A stretch of 64,000 bases of DNA from Vulcanimicrobiota bacterium (GTDB lineage Bacteria > Vulcanimicrobiota > Xenobia > Xenobiales > JADMJV01). The stretch is from contig JAHBVR010000007.1 in assembly GCA_019637395.1 (NCBI GenBank), forward strand, positions 248,001 through 312,000, read 5' to 3'. Every line of letters starts with the position of its first letter. The stretch's first letter is position 1. The translations under genes were made by a program, and so were the position numbers. This document shows positions 1-8,047 of the stretch, in pieces. The notes below the pieces were generated by a model. The model saw nothing but the letters and a program-made list of their open reading frames with translations. It searched no databases and had not been told where the DNA came from.

Positions 1-347
1 TGGTGCGCGGCTTGGCGCTCAACGAAATCGGCCGGCGCGACGTGGTTACGGTGATGCGCAAAGAAGTCAGCTTCGGGCTTCTCTACGGTATACTGGCGGG
101 CGCGCTCACGGCCGGCCTGGCTTTCTGGATGTCCCATGACTTCAATCTTTCCGGCATCGTCTTCCTGGCCATGAGCGGCAACGTGATATTAGCCACCCTG
201 GGCGGCAGCATGATTCCCGTCCTGCTCAAGCGCATGAACGTCGACCCGGCCCTGGCGTCCACCGTCTGGCTGACCACTCTCACCGATTGGATCGGCTTCT
301 TGTTACTTCTAGGTCTGGCTTCCATCTACCTGAAATCCGGTCTTTGA
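1..347 (+). CDS. mgtE: MgtE-type Mg2+ transporter, C-terminal fragment
   Basis: This is the 3' end of a gene that enters from outside the window. The readable 114 residues look like the membrane core of an MgtE magnesium channel: an RGLALNEI stretch, then three hydrophobic segments separated by short loops, with AMSGN-like and DPALAST-like turns typical of the family. MgtE is an inner-membrane, Mg2+-gated channel whose N-terminal cytosolic and CBS domains would lie upstream. The GTG at base 3 is probably an internal codon and not the start. Family assignment is from motif resemblance in a fragment. Confidence 0.8.
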   Translation, partial: VRGLALNEIGRRDVVTVMRKEVSFGLLYGILAGALTAGLAFWMSHDFNLSGIVFLAMSGNVILATLGGSMIPVLLKRMNVDPALASTVWLTTLTDWIGFLLLLGLASIYLKSGL

Positions 348-381
348 AGGGCCCCCTCCCCCGACTGGAGAACCTGCGGGG

Positions 382-693
382 ATGGGGACCACCACGACCA
401 CTAGCAGTAAACGCACCACGAAGAAAGCTGCCTCTTCACCACTCGACGAGCTTCGCCAAGAAGCACTGGATCTTGAGAGCCAACTGGAAGAAGAACTCTG
501 GCGGGACGCCATTCGCGCCGCCAAAGCCGCGGTCGAGTCCTTGAGCGAGAACGAGAGCTCGGGGCACCCGTTTGACCGCCGCCGCGGACTGCGCCTGCGC
601 GAAAAAGCCACCAAGATCGACGCCGCCTTCAACCGGTTGCGCGCCTTGCGCCGCGGCGACATGCTGCCGCCGCGCGGCGAAGACGAATTCTAG
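382..693 (+). CDS. small hypothetical charged helical protein
   Basis: This 103-residue protein of unknown function follows the mgtE fragment by 34 bp on the same strand. A Thr/Lys-rich N-terminus (about residues 3-16) is followed by a strongly charged, helix-favouring body with alternating acidic and Arg-rich stretches. There is no signal peptide, membrane segment or Cys cluster. A GGAG lies about 11 bases before the ATG. The composition suggests a soluble, possibly coiled-coil or nucleic-acid-associated protein, but no family was recognised. Confidence 0.6.
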   Translation: MGTTTTTSSKRTTKKAASSPLDELRQEALDLESQLEEELWRDAIRAAKAAVESLSENESSGHPFDRRRGLRLREKATKIDAAFNRLRALRRGDMLPPRGEDEF

Positions 694-732
694 ACAGGCG
701 TGGCCCACTGGCAAAGGACGACCGAGGATTTT

Positions 733-1044
733 ATGGCGACCTTCCGCCTGGAAGGTTGTCCCGATCAAGGCGACCTCGAAAGCCTCAGCCGTGACCTGTT
801 GGACGCGGCCGACGCGGGATTTCACCATCTCATCCTGGAGCTGAGAACGTCCTGCGAGCAGACCTTGCAACAATGGCGCTCTTTCCGCGGGGCCATCGAG
901 AATATCACCCAACGCGGAGCCCGTCTCTCCGTCAAAGGGGCTCCGCCGGAACTCGAAGCGGGGCTGGAAAACGCCGCCGTGGAAGCCCAGTTGCGCATGC
1001 TGGACCGCAAATTCCCGGATTTTTTCCGCAAGCAACCCACGTGA
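733..1044 (+). CDS. small STAS-like hypothetical protein
   Basis: The product is 103 residues from the ATG at 733, which has GAGGA just upstream; an in-frame GTG at 700 would add 11 residues. It starts with a beta strand (MATFRLEG), then alternates helices and short strands with a LILELR core. This pattern recalls STAS or anti-sigma-antagonist folds, though no phosphorylatable Ser context is evident. The stop overlaps the GTG start of the next gene (GTGA), which implies translational coupling. The fold call is inference from the strand/helix pattern only. Confidence 0.55.
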   Translation: MATFRLEGCPDQGDLESLSRDLLDAADAGFHHLILELRTSCEQTLQQWRSFRGAIENITQRGARLSVKGAPPELEAGLENAAVEAQLRMLDRKFPDFFRKQPT

Positions 1045-1661
1045 TCGAGGTCGCTCCCAACGAGCGCCTGTTAGCGCGCTATTTCACCTGCGCATTTCCG
1101 GCTCCACTGAAGGATTGTCCCGCTTCCGAGCGGGTTCTGCGCCTGCTGCGCAAGGAAGAAAACCCCGGCTTCGCGCCCGATGACCGGGTCAAGGCATCGG
1201 TGCGCAATCTGCTGCGCCTGGGAGGCTTCAAACCTACCGGCCGCAGCAAACCGGCCAGCGAGTATCTGGAAAAAGCCTTTCAAGACGGCTATCTCAACCC
1301 CATCAATGCGGCCGTCGACGTATGCAATGCGGTTTCCCTGCACAGCGGCCTACCCATCAGCGTCATCGACCTGGAACTGGCCCAGGAGCCCTATCACATC
1401 AAAATCGTGCCCGACAAAATGAGCTACGTCTTCAATCCCAGCGGCCAGGAACTGGACCTGCAGGGCCTGGTCTGCTTCTGGGACTCCCGGGGCCCCTGCG
1501 GTTCGCCGGTCAAGGACTCACAAAGGACCAAGACTCACGCCCAGACCCAGCGCACCCTGGTGCTCATCTGGGGCAGCCAGGACGTTCCGGAACGAGTCGA
1601 CGCCACCGAAAAGCTCTATCGCGAGCTGCTCCAGGACTGCGGAGCCAGCTTGACAAAGTAG
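1041..1661 (+). CDS. B3/4 domain protein (PheT-like tRNA-editing fold)
   Basis: This 206-residue protein resembles free-standing B3/B4 domains, the editing fold of the phenylalanyl-tRNA synthetase beta subunit. Visible features include the NPINAAVDVCNAVSLHSGLP segment (about residues 80-100), a central GQELDLQGLVCFWDSRGPCG turn, and a C-terminal LVLIWG strand followed by a helix. Family members may edit mischarged tRNA or bind amino-acid-like ligands. The start is a GTG overlapping the previous stop; a longer upstream reading frame exists but has no family similarity. The gene ends 6 bp before acs, so co-transcription is likely. Confidence 0.8.
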   Translation: MIEVAPNERLLARYFTCAFPAPLKDCPASERVLRLLRKEENPGFAPDDRVKASVRNLLRLGGFKPTGRSKPASEYLEKAFQDGYLNPINAAVDVCNAVSLHSGLPISVIDLELAQEPYHIKIVPDKMSYVFNPSGQELDLQGLVCFWDSRGPCGSPVKDSQRTKTHAQTQRTLVLIWGSQDVPERVDATEKLYRELLQDCGASLTK

Positions 1662-1667
1662 GTCCCT

Positions 1668-3557
1668 ATGGAACAGGACCTCTATCCACCCTCAGCAGAA
1701 ACTCTCGAAGGCGCGCGCATCAAGAGTTACGATGAAGTTTCCAAGCGCGCCGCGGCGGACCCGGAAGACTACTGGGCAAGAGAAGCCTCCGAGCTGGAAT
1801 GGTTCGAGCCCTGGACTCAAGTGCTGGACTGGCAGCCACCCTTCGCCCAGTGGTTCCTGGGCGCCCGGTGCAACATTGTGCACAACTGCCTGGATCGCCA
1901 CCTCAAGACCTGGCGTCGCAATAAGCTGGCTCTGATCTGGGAAAGTGAAACCGGCGAGCACCGCAATTTCAGTTATTTTGCGCTGCACCGCGAAGTCACG
2001 CGTTTCGCCAACGTGCTCAAGTCTTTGGGGGCGCGCAAAGGCGATCGCATCACCGTCTATATGCCGCGCATTCCCGAGCAACTGATCGCCATCCTGGCCT
2101 GCGCCCGTATCGGCGCCATTCATAGCGTCATTTTCGGCGGTTTCTCGGTGGATGCGCTGCACGAGCGCATCATGGACGCCGAGTCCCGCCTGGTGATCAC
2201 GGCCGACGGTGGCTTCATGAACGAAAAAGTTGTCCCTCTCAAGGAAATGGTCGATCAGGCCGTGCGCAAATCACCCAGCGTGGAGGCCGTCCTGGTGGTG
2301 CGCCGGGTAACCCAGCAACGGCCCGATCTGAAGATCCCCATGGAGCAAGGCCGCGATTTCTGGTACGACGAGCTGGCCGCCCTGCCCATCGCCACTCGCC
2401 CCTGTCCGTGCGAACCCATGGACAGTGAAGATCCGCTCTTCATTTTATACACTTCCGGCACCACCGGCCGGCCCAAGGGCATTCTGCACGTGCACGGCGG
2501 CTATATGGTGGGCGCTTACAGCACCTTCAAGAACGTTTTTGACATCCGTGACGAGGATCGCTACTGGTGCACGGCCGACGCCGGCTGGGTCACCGGACAC
2601 ACCTACATCGTCTACGCGCCCTTCCTGACCGGCGCCACCCAGGTCATGTATGAGGGGGCCCCCAGCTTTCCTTATCCGGACCGCTGGTGGAGCATCATTT
2701 CCAGGCTGGGCGTCAATATTCTCTACAGCACTCCCACCGCCATCCGGGGCCTGATGCGCTATGGCGAAGCCTGGCCGGATCGCCACGACCTCTCCAGTTT
2801 GCGCCTGCTCGGCAGCGTGGGCGAGCCCATCAATCCGGAAGCCTGGCGTTGGTTCCACCGCGTCATCGGCAAGGAGCGTTGCCCGATCATGGACACCTGG
2901 TGGCAGACGGAAACCGGTTCTTTTATGATTTCCCCGCTACCCTGCGTGGCTCTCAAACCGGGCACGGCCACCCGGCCCCTGCCGGGCATCGATATGGATG
3001 TGGTGGATGAACATGGAAATCCGGTGCCCCAGGGGCAGGACGGCTATCTGGTCATCCGCAAGCCCTGGCCTTCCATGTTGCGCACCCTGTACAAGAACCC
3101 GGACCTCTACAAGCAAGTCTACTGGAGCAAAGTCCCCGGAGTTTATACCACCGGCGACTCGGCCCGCAAAGACGAAGACGGCTATATCTGGGTGGTCGGG
3201 CGCATGGATGACGTCATCAAGGTGAGCGGTTACCGGTTGGGGACGGCCGAAGTGGAAAGCGCCCTGGTCAGCCATCCGGCGGTGGCCGAGGCGGCCTGTA
3301 TCGGCCTTCCCCATGAGGTGAAGGGCAACAGTATCAAGGCTTTCGTGGTCTTGCGCGAAGGCCACGAAGCCGGACCCGAACTGGAAGATGAACTGCGCGA
3401 CCACGTGGGCACGCATCTTTCCAAGATAGCCCGCCCGGATGCGATCGAGATTGTGGACAAATTGCCCAAAACGCGTAGCGGTAAAATTATGCGCCGCCTG
3501 CTCAAAGCCAAAGAATTAGGCCAACCCATCGGAGATACTTCCACTCTCGAAGATTAA
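1668..3557 (+). CDS. acs: acetyl-CoA synthetase (AMP-forming)
   Basis: This 629-residue enzyme activates acetate to acetyl-AMP and then acetyl-CoA in the cytosol. The Acs-specific N-terminal region is followed by the AMP-binding core: the phosphate loop YTSGTTGRPKG at about residues 261-271, an ADAGWVTGHTY segment, the WWQTETG motif, and TTGDSARKDEDGYIWVVGR at the hinge. Near the C-terminus, PKTRSGKIMRR carries the catalytic Lys that is typically controlled by acetylation. Length is close to the usual 650. It follows the B3/4 gene by 6 bp. Related propionyl-CoA synthetase activity cannot be excluded. Confidence 0.95.
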   Translation: MEQDLYPPSAETLEGARIKSYDEVSKRAAADPEDYWAREASELEWFEPWTQVLDWQPPFAQWFLGARCNIVHNCLDRHLKTWRRNKLALIWESETGEHRNFSYFALHREVTRFANVLKSLGARKGDRITVYMPRIPEQLIAILACARIGAIHSVIFGGFSVDALHERIMDAESRLVITADGGFMNEKVVPLKEMVDQAVRKSPSVEAVLVVRRVTQQRPDLKIPMEQGRDFWYDELAALPIATRPCPCEPMDSEDPLFILYTSGTTGRPKGILHVHGGYMVGAYSTFKNVFDIRDEDRYWCTADAGWVTGHTYIVYAPFLTGATQVMYEGAPSFPYPDRWWSIISRLGVNILYSTPTAIRGLMRYGEAWPDRHDLSSLRLLGSVGEPINPEAWRWFHRVIGKERCPIMDTWWQTETGSFMISPLPCVALKPGTATRPLPGIDMDVVDEHGNPVPQGQDGYLVIRKPWPSMLRTLYKNPDLYKQVYWSKVPGVYTTGDSARKDEDGYIWVVGRMDDVIKVSGYRLGTAEVESALVSHPAVAEAACIGLPHEVKGNSIKAFVVLREGHEAGPELEDELRDHVGTHLSKIARPDAIEIVDKLPKTRSGKIMRRLLKAKELGQPIGDTSTLED

Positions 3558-3602
3558 ACCAACAAAAGGCCTGACCCGTCAGGCGTCGAAAAATTCGAAC
3601 GC

Positions 3603-5096
3603 ATGTCATCCGCGCCTGAAATGATAGGCGGCTACAAAGTCGTACGCGAGTTAGGCCGTGGAGCTATGGGCACGGTCTATTTGGCCTATCAGGACAACCT
3701 GGGACGCGAACTGGCCATTAAGCTCATGGCTCCTGAATTTGTACGCGATGAGGAATTCGTCGAACGCTTCCGCCGCGAGGGCCGAATTGCCGCTAAACTG
3801 CGCCACCCTAACATCGTGCAGGTCTATGACTTCTGCGACCGCGAGGGTCTCTACTTCATCGCCATGGAGTACCTGGGCTCGCGCACCATCAAAAACTATA
3901 TGCAAGACCTCGGGCGCGTACCGGTGGAAGAAGCGGTCCGACTCTGCGATCAGCTCCTGGCGGCGTTGGACCACGCCCACCGCCAGGGCATCGTGCACCG
4001 CGATATCAAACCAGCCAACATCATGGTGACGGACGGCAACGATGCCGCGCTGACCGACTTTTCCATTGCCCAAATGAAGTCGGCCAGCAAGTTGACGCAA
4101 ACCGGCTCCGTGCTGGGCACGCCTGAATATATGGCTCCCGAGCAGTTCGAAGGCAAGACCGACTCCCGCTCCGACCTCTACGCCACCGGCGTCATTCTTT
4201 ACGAGATGCTGACCGGCTTCAGCCCCTTTCACGCCGATACCATCGCGGAAATCATGAAGAAACAGCTCTTCACCGCTCCCGATCCCCCCACCGCCGTCGA
4301 TTTCACCATTCCGGAGCCGATCTCTCAGGTAGTGGTCAAAAGCCTGGCTAAAAATCCGGATGAGCGCTATCAGACCGCCGCCGACATGCGGTCGGCCATG
4401 CGCAATGCTCTGAGCGCGACCGGCTCGAACGCCTCGGTAGCGGCTCCGATTCCAGCCGAACTGCGGGCCCTGCGCATGAAGGAGACGGGCGTGGAAAGCG
4501 CCCCGCCCAAAGTAGCCGAGTCGCGCCGGGCCGGCGATACCCCGCCGCCTGGAGCACCTGTGCCTGTCAAGCAAGCCGTCGCCAAGGAGCCGCCGCGCAA
4601 ACTGGACCTGCGGGCTAACGGTGAGCCTCCCAGCATCGTGATCAAGCCCAGCCCTCCTCCGCCTCTGGAAACCGGCGCTGACAAAAAGAAACCGGTCACA
4701 GTGGTGATTGCGCCCGCGCCCGTACCGGCGCCGGAGGTCAAGCAAGCGCCTCCTCCGCCGATTCCTATCATACCGGTGGAGGATGCCCTCTCGCGCCCCG
4801 CTGGCGGCGGCCTGTTCGGCTTTGTCGAAGAAGAAGGCACCACCATTGTGGCCCTGGCCGGCATCGCCAGCCTGGCCTTGATGCTGCCGGCTTCCCACTG
4901 GGGTAACGAAACGGTGCGCACCCTGGCCATGGGCGGATTCCTGGGAATCTTGTTTCTTTTACCGGCCAGCGTGTTTCTCTCGATCTTCCTGTTCTTTCGG
5001 CGGGCCTCACTGGTCCGTATCCTGGCTCCGTTCGGAGTGGCTGTCGGGCTGCTCATCGGCTTCTTTGTGACCTCCAGCTTCTTCTGGATGAAGTGA
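3603..5096 (+). CDS. membrane-anchored Ser/Thr protein kinase (PknB family)
   Basis: This 497-residue Hanks-type kinase has a cytosolic N-terminal catalytic domain (about residues 9-275) with glycine loop [12 protein letters not shown], the AIKLM lysine and the catalytic loop [11 protein letters not shown] near residue 131. APEQF and [16 protein letters not shown] motifs follow. The activation-loop DFG reads DFS. A Pro-rich, low-complexity linker spans about residues 280-395, then three hydrophobic segments end the protein, so it is membrane-anchored without an obvious extracellular sensor. A PP2C phosphatase at 12265 could be its functional partner (inference). Confidence 0.93.
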   Translation: MSSAPEMIGGYKVVRELGRGAMGTVYLAYQDNLGRELAIKLMAPEFVRDEEFVERFRREGRIAAKLRHPNIVQVYDFCDREGLYFIAMEYLGSRTIKNYMQDLGRVPVEEAVRLCDQLLAALDHAHRQGIVHRDIKPANIMVTDGNDAALTDFSIAQMKSASKLTQTGSVLGTPEYMAPEQFEGKTDSRSDLYATGVILYEMLTGFSPFHADTIAEIMKKQLFTAPDPPTAVDFTIPEPISQVVVKSLAKNPDERYQTAADMRSAMRNALSATGSNASVAAPIPAELRALRMKETGVESAPPKVAESRRAGDTPPPGAPVPVKQAVAKEPPRKLDLRANGEPPSIVIKPSPPPPLETGADKKKPVTVVIAPAPVPAPEVKQAPPPPIPIIPVEDALSRPAGGGLFGFVEEEGTTIVALAGIASLALMLPASHWGNETVRTLAMGGFLGILFLLPASVFLSIFLFFRRASLVRILAPFGVAVGLLIGFFVTSSFFWMK

Positions 5097-5136
5097 ACAG
5101 GCCCAAGGGAATGGCATCTTCGATGTCCAAGCCTGG

Positions 5137-5637
5137 GTGATGCGGCGACGCTCCTTTCGCAAACCGATCCCCAAGACCAAGACTCCACGTGTGCGCGTGG
5201 CGGTGGCGCTGGTCAGCCCGGAAGGTTTGCTGTTGGTCCGTCACCAAAAGCGAGACCGGAGCTACTGGCTCCTGCCCGGCGGCGGCCTGGAGTTCGGCGA
5301 GTCCATGCGCGAAGCCGCCCAACGGGAGCTGAGCGAGGAGACCGGTCTCGAAGTCGAAGTGGATTCCTTCCTGATGGCCGCCGAAAGCCTGGCTCCGGAT
5401 CGCACCCGGCATGTGGTGCACGTAGTTTTTCGAGGCCGTGTTCGGGGGGGCACCTTGCACCTGGGCGACGAACACATGGAACCCCACGAACGGCGCATTG
5501 TTGAGGTTCGATGGGTGCCTCTCGATGAGGTGCGGGGAATTCTGATGCACCCACCCTTTGGAGAGCAATTGTTACAGGTCCTTTCGAAAGAACCAGCGGA
5601 GGGTCCAGTGTATCTAGATAATTTATGGGTCGACTGA
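5137..5637 (+). CDS. Nudix hydrolase
   Basis: This 166-residue protein hydrolyses a nucleoside-diphosphate-linked substrate. The Nudix box is complete at about residues 48-70: GGGLEFGESMREAAQREL followed by SEETGLEV, matching GX5EX7REUXEEXGU. The basic start (MMRRRSFRKP) precedes a VRVAVALV strand. The substrate cannot be read from sequence. The frame opens GTG-ATG, so translation could begin at 5137 or 5140. It lies between the kinase and thioredoxin genes on the same strand and may be co-transcribed with thioredoxin 28 bp downstream. Confidence 0.9.
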   Translation: MMRRRSFRKPIPKTKTPRVRVAVALVSPEGLLLVRHQKRDRSYWLLPGGGLEFGESMREAAQRELSEETGLEVEVDSFLMAAESLAPDRTRHVVHVVFRGRVRGGTLHLGDEHMEPHERRIVEVRWVPLDEVRGILMHPPFGEQLLQVLSKEPAEGPVYLDNLWVD

Positions 5638-5665
5638 ACAGCGCGGTGACTCAGCAGGAGGCGGA

Positions 5666-5983
5666 ATGCAAAGAGTAGATGTAGCCAGTTTCGAGCAAGA
5701 AGTGCTCAAGTCCGATCTACCGGTGGTGGTGGACTTTTACGCAGATTGGTGCGGACCGTGCAAGCGCATGGAACCCGTACTGGAGAAAGTTTCTCAAGCT
5801 TACGGCGGCAAGGTCAAAGTGGTCAAGCTCAATTCCGATGAGAATCAGGATCTATCCCTGAAATATCAGGTGCGCGGCTTGCCTACGCTGATTCTCTTCC
5901 GCGGTGGCCAAGAAGTCGACCGCAAGCTGGGCTTTCAGAATGAGCAAGACCTGAACAAGCTCCTGACCACGGCTTCCAGTTAA
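5666..5983 (+). CDS. trxA: thioredoxin
   Basis: This 105-residue thioredoxin matches the family length exactly. The redox motif WCGPCK sits at about residues 29-34 after the VVVDFYADWC strand, and the cis-Pro loop GLPTLILF at about residue 72 is intact. There is no signal peptide, so it acts in the cytosol reducing disulfides with thioredoxin reductase, which is not in this window. A GGAGG ribosome binding site precedes the ATG. The next gene starts 4 bp after the stop, suggesting an operon. Confidence 0.95.
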   Translation: MQRVDVASFEQEVLKSDLPVVVDFYADWCGPCKRMEPVLEKVSQAYGGKVKVVKLNSDENQDLSLKYQVRGLPTLILFRGGQEVDRKLGFQNEQDLNKLLTTASS

Positions 5984-5987
5984 AGCA

Positions 5988-6437
5988 ATGCCCAAGTCCC
6001 TTCTCGCTTTGCTCTGCGTGGCCGTGGCCGCGATTCAGATCGCGATCTTTCACGCGGCCCAAAAGAGTGACCAGCTGGCTCAACACATGCAGCAGGTGGC
6101 TCAGCCATGTCAGGGCAAGGTGATGAAGGGCGAGGGCGAAATCATCGAGGGCAAGTCTCGCTATGTGGTGGGCTACGAATTTACCGTGGCCGGCAAAAGT
6201 TTTCACAGCGAAGAGTATTTCTCGATGCGCCAGCAGCAGGTTCCCCAGAAGGGGGAGGCCATCACGGTGTTTTTCGACCCCGCCGATCCGAACAACAGCA
6301 CCCTGACCGACCCCAAGGTGGTGGTCCACCGGGTGGCCACGCTCAAGTTGCTGACCCTCGGCTTCGGCGCCTTTACCTACTCCTTTATCTATGTGATCTG
6401 GCGCAATTCCTCAGGATCAAAAAAAGCCTCATCCTGA
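5988..6437 (+). CDS. DUF3592-like membrane protein
   Basis: This 149-residue protein has an N-terminal hydrophobic segment (about residues 3-22), a beta-rich periplasmic or cytosolic domain, and a C-terminal hydrophobic segment (about residues 118-138). The middle contains YVVGYEFTVAGKSFHSEEYF and AITVFFDPADPNNSTL, the layout of DUF3592 proteins, where a small domain sits between two membrane spans. Function is unknown. It follows trxA by 4 bp. Its last codons overlap the bidirectional terminator that separates it from the convergent rplL. Confidence 0.75.
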   Translation: MPKSLLALLCVAVAAIQIAIFHAAQKSDQLAQHMQQVAQPCQGKVMKGEGEIIEGKSRYVVGYEFTVAGKSFHSEEYFSMRQQQVPQKGEAITVFFDPADPNNSTLTDPKVVVHRVATLKLLTLGFGAFTYSFIYVIWRNSSGSKKASS

Positions 6438-6449
6438 GATGAGGCTTTT
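6422..6449. terminator. bidirectional rho-independent terminator
   Basis: A perfect 12-bp stem (AAAAGCCTCATC, loop CTGA, GATGAGGCTTTT) lies between the convergent DUF3592-like and rplL genes. T-runs are present on both strands, so it can end transcription from either side. It includes the stop codon of the plus-strand gene. Confidence 0.9.
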
Positions 6450-6467
6450 CCTGAGAGAGGACGAGCG

Positions 6468-6857
6468 TTACTTGAGGGTAACGGTAGCGCCCTGCTCTTC
6501 GAGCTCTTTCTTGATCTTCTCGGCTTCGTCTTTGGTGATGTTCTCCTTGACGGCAGCCGGAGCGGCTTCGACCAGATCCTTGGCTTCCTTCAAGCCGAGG
6601 TTGGTGACCGCGCGCACGACCTTGATGACCTGAATCTTATTGGCGCCGGCGTTGGTCAGTTCCACAGTGAATTCGGTCTTCTCTTCGGCGGGAGCAGCGG
6701 CTCCGCCGCCACCACCAGCCGGAGCGGCAGCCACAGCCACGGGGGCGGCAGCTGAAACGCCGAGCTTCTCTTCGAGAGCCTTGACGATGTCAGCGGCTTC
6801 GAGAAGGGTCAGGTTGCAGATCGCGTCGATCAGTGCATCTTTTTCGAGTTTAGCCAT
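6468..6857 (-). CDS. rplL: ribosomal protein L7/L12
   Basis: This 129-residue protein is the stalk protein L7/L12 that recruits translation factors. The N-terminal dimerisation helices (about residues 3-35) are followed by an Ala/Gly/Pro-rich hinge with [17 protein letters not shown] (about residues 40-58). The C-terminal domain contains [20 protein letters not shown] and the EEAGATV-like end (here [10 protein letters not shown]). A GGAG lies 7 bases before ATG. It is the second gene of the rplJ-rplL operon, 45 bp after rplJ, and ends at a strong terminator. Confidence 0.98.
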   Translation of the reverse strand: MAKLEKDALIDAICNLTLLEAADIVKALEEKLGVSAAAPVAVAAAPAGGGGGAAAPAEEKTEFTVELTNAGANKIQVIKVVRAVTNLGLKEAKDLVEAAPAAVKENITKDEAEKIKKELEEQGATVTLK

Positions 6858-6902
6858 GATGTTCTCCTACGAATTACGTTCTAGATAAGCCTGGGAAGCA
6901 GG

Positions 6903-7469
6903 TCAGGAGGCAGCGCCTTCTTCTTGCTTCTTGCGCCAAGCGTCGATTACGGTGGCCATCTGACGGCCGTTGGCGTTCATCACGCCCAAGATATGGCGAT
7001 GCGGAGCCAGCATGAGACCCAGCAGCTGTTGCAAAACCTGTTCCTTCGGAGGAAGGTCGGCAATGGCTTTGAGCTGTTCCGGCTTCAGCAGCACGCCGTC
7101 GAGCACAGCGGCTTTAACGGCGGGCAGCGAAGTGGCTTTGTTCTCATTCGCATAGTCCAACACGGCTTTGGCGACCCCGGCGGGATCGTCGTAGCCAAAT
7201 GCGATGGCGGTAGGGCCTTGGAGAAAAGCATCGAGTCCGTCGACGCCCAGCTCTTTGGCTACCTTGGAAGTCAAGGTGTTCTTGACCACCCGGTACTCAC
7301 CGTTCTGCTTGCGCAGCTTGCCGCGCAGCTCCGTGACTTGCTTCACGGTCAAACCGTTGGCGGGGCCACGATAGTCGGTGAGGATCGCAATGCTGGAACG
7401 CTCCAAACAGGAACGCAAGGTGTCCAGGGACTCGCCCTTGCGCTTCATCGCCTGTTCGTGAGTCAGCAT
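6903..7469 (-). CDS. rplJ: ribosomal protein L10
   Basis: This 188-residue protein anchors the L7/L12 dimers to the 23S rRNA stalk base. It has the expected SIAILTDYRGPANGLTVKQV N-terminus, a KNTLTSKVAKELG segment and the C-terminal helix that binds L7/L12. The ATG at 7469 is preferred over the upstream in-frame start at 7544 because GAGGAG sits just before it and the extra 25 residues would come from the leader RNA. It is transcribed from the consensus promoter at 7652-7680 through an L10 leader that mediates autoregulation. Confidence 0.96.
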   Translation of the reverse strand: MLTHEQAMKRKGESLDTLRSCLERSSIAILTDYRGPANGLTVKQVTELRGKLRKQNGEYRVVKNTLTSKVAKELGVDGLDAFLQGPTAIAFGYDDPAGVAKAVLDYANENKATSLPAVKAAVLDGVLLKPEQLKAIADLPPKEQVLQQLLGLMLAPHRHILGVMNANGRQMATVIDAWRKKQEEGAAS

Positions 7470-7544
7470 AGTTCGTATCTCCTCTAAGTGGGCCGTGGGC
7501 AGCAAAAAGAACGAGGAGAATAGGAGACCTGGCGGTCTTTCCAA

Positions 7545-7640
7545 ATCATCTCGCCTCGGCAGGCTCGTTTGGAGACTTCTTAGCGAAGGCTCGGACGAAT
7601 TAAGCTTAAGCTCCTGCTGTCTACGGCATGGTCCTTTCGG
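7545..7640 (-). promoter_or_regulatory. ribosomal protein L10 leader RNA
   Basis: The rplJ 5' UTR contains the conserved L10-leader segments CCGTAGACAGCAGG (7613-7626) and CCTGCCGAGG (7554-7563), separated by a TTAAGCTTAA-containing arm. These match the known leader to which the L10/L7-L12 complex binds to repress its own operon. Boundaries are approximate because the outer helices were not folded computationally. Confidence 0.8.
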
Positions 7641-7651
7641 ACCGCTTGCGG

Positions 7652-7680
7652 ATTATAGGTAGGTACATCGGCACTGTCAA
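7652..7680 (-). promoter_or_regulatory. consensus sigma-70-type promoter of rplJL
   Basis: On the minus strand a perfect TTGACA (7675-7680) and a perfect TATAAT (7652-7657) are separated by exactly 17 bases. It sits immediately upstream of the L10 leader. Consensus hexamers and spacing indicate a very strong housekeeping promoter. Confidence 0.93.
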
Positions 7681-7720
7681 GATGTTTGCCTGGTTCGATC
7701 CTTGGGCAATTAGGTGCATC

Positions 7721-8047
7721 ATGCCGATCTACGTCTATAAATGCACCGAATGCAACGAGTACTGCGAGGCTCTACAGAAAGCCAGCGATGAGCCGCTCAA
7801 GACCTGTCCTAACTGCCAGGCCGAAGCTTTGACCAGGGTCATTGCTCCCGTGGGCGTGATTTTCAAGGGCACCGGATTTCACAAAAATGACTACAGTGGG
7901 AAGTCCGGCTCCTCCAGCAAGTCCGCCGCCGACGAGAGTAAGCCTGCGGAAACAGCCACCACCAGCGAAAGCAAACCCGCCGAATCCAAGCCTTCGGGAG
8001 ATTCCGGCGGATCCAGTTCCAGCAGTGGCTCGGACAAGGTTGCCTGA
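7721..8047 (+). CDS. FmdB-family zinc-ribbon protein
   Basis: The 108-residue product starts MPIYVYKCTECNEYCE, the signature of FmdB-type regulatory zinc ribbons, with a second pair at CPNCQ. The family motif continues with VIFKGTGFHKNDY. The tail (residues about 62-108) is a low-complexity Ser/Lys/Glu/Ala stretch. The ATG at 7721 is chosen because the family begins at MPIY; the upstream in-frame extension overlaps the rplJ promoter. Family function is poorly defined, with links to formamidase and methanol regulation. Its stop overlaps the next start by one base. Confidence 0.88.
   Translation: MPIYVYKCTECNEYCEALQKASDEPLKTCPNCQAEALTRVIAPVGVIFKGTGFHKNDYSGKSGSSSKSAADESKPAETATTSESKPAESKPSGDSGGSSSSSGSDKVA

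Noticed and set aside
3651-4898. 415-residue minus-strand frame in the kinase gene
   Set aside because: Low-complexity His/Arg-rich translation with no family features; the plus strand encodes a clear kinase.
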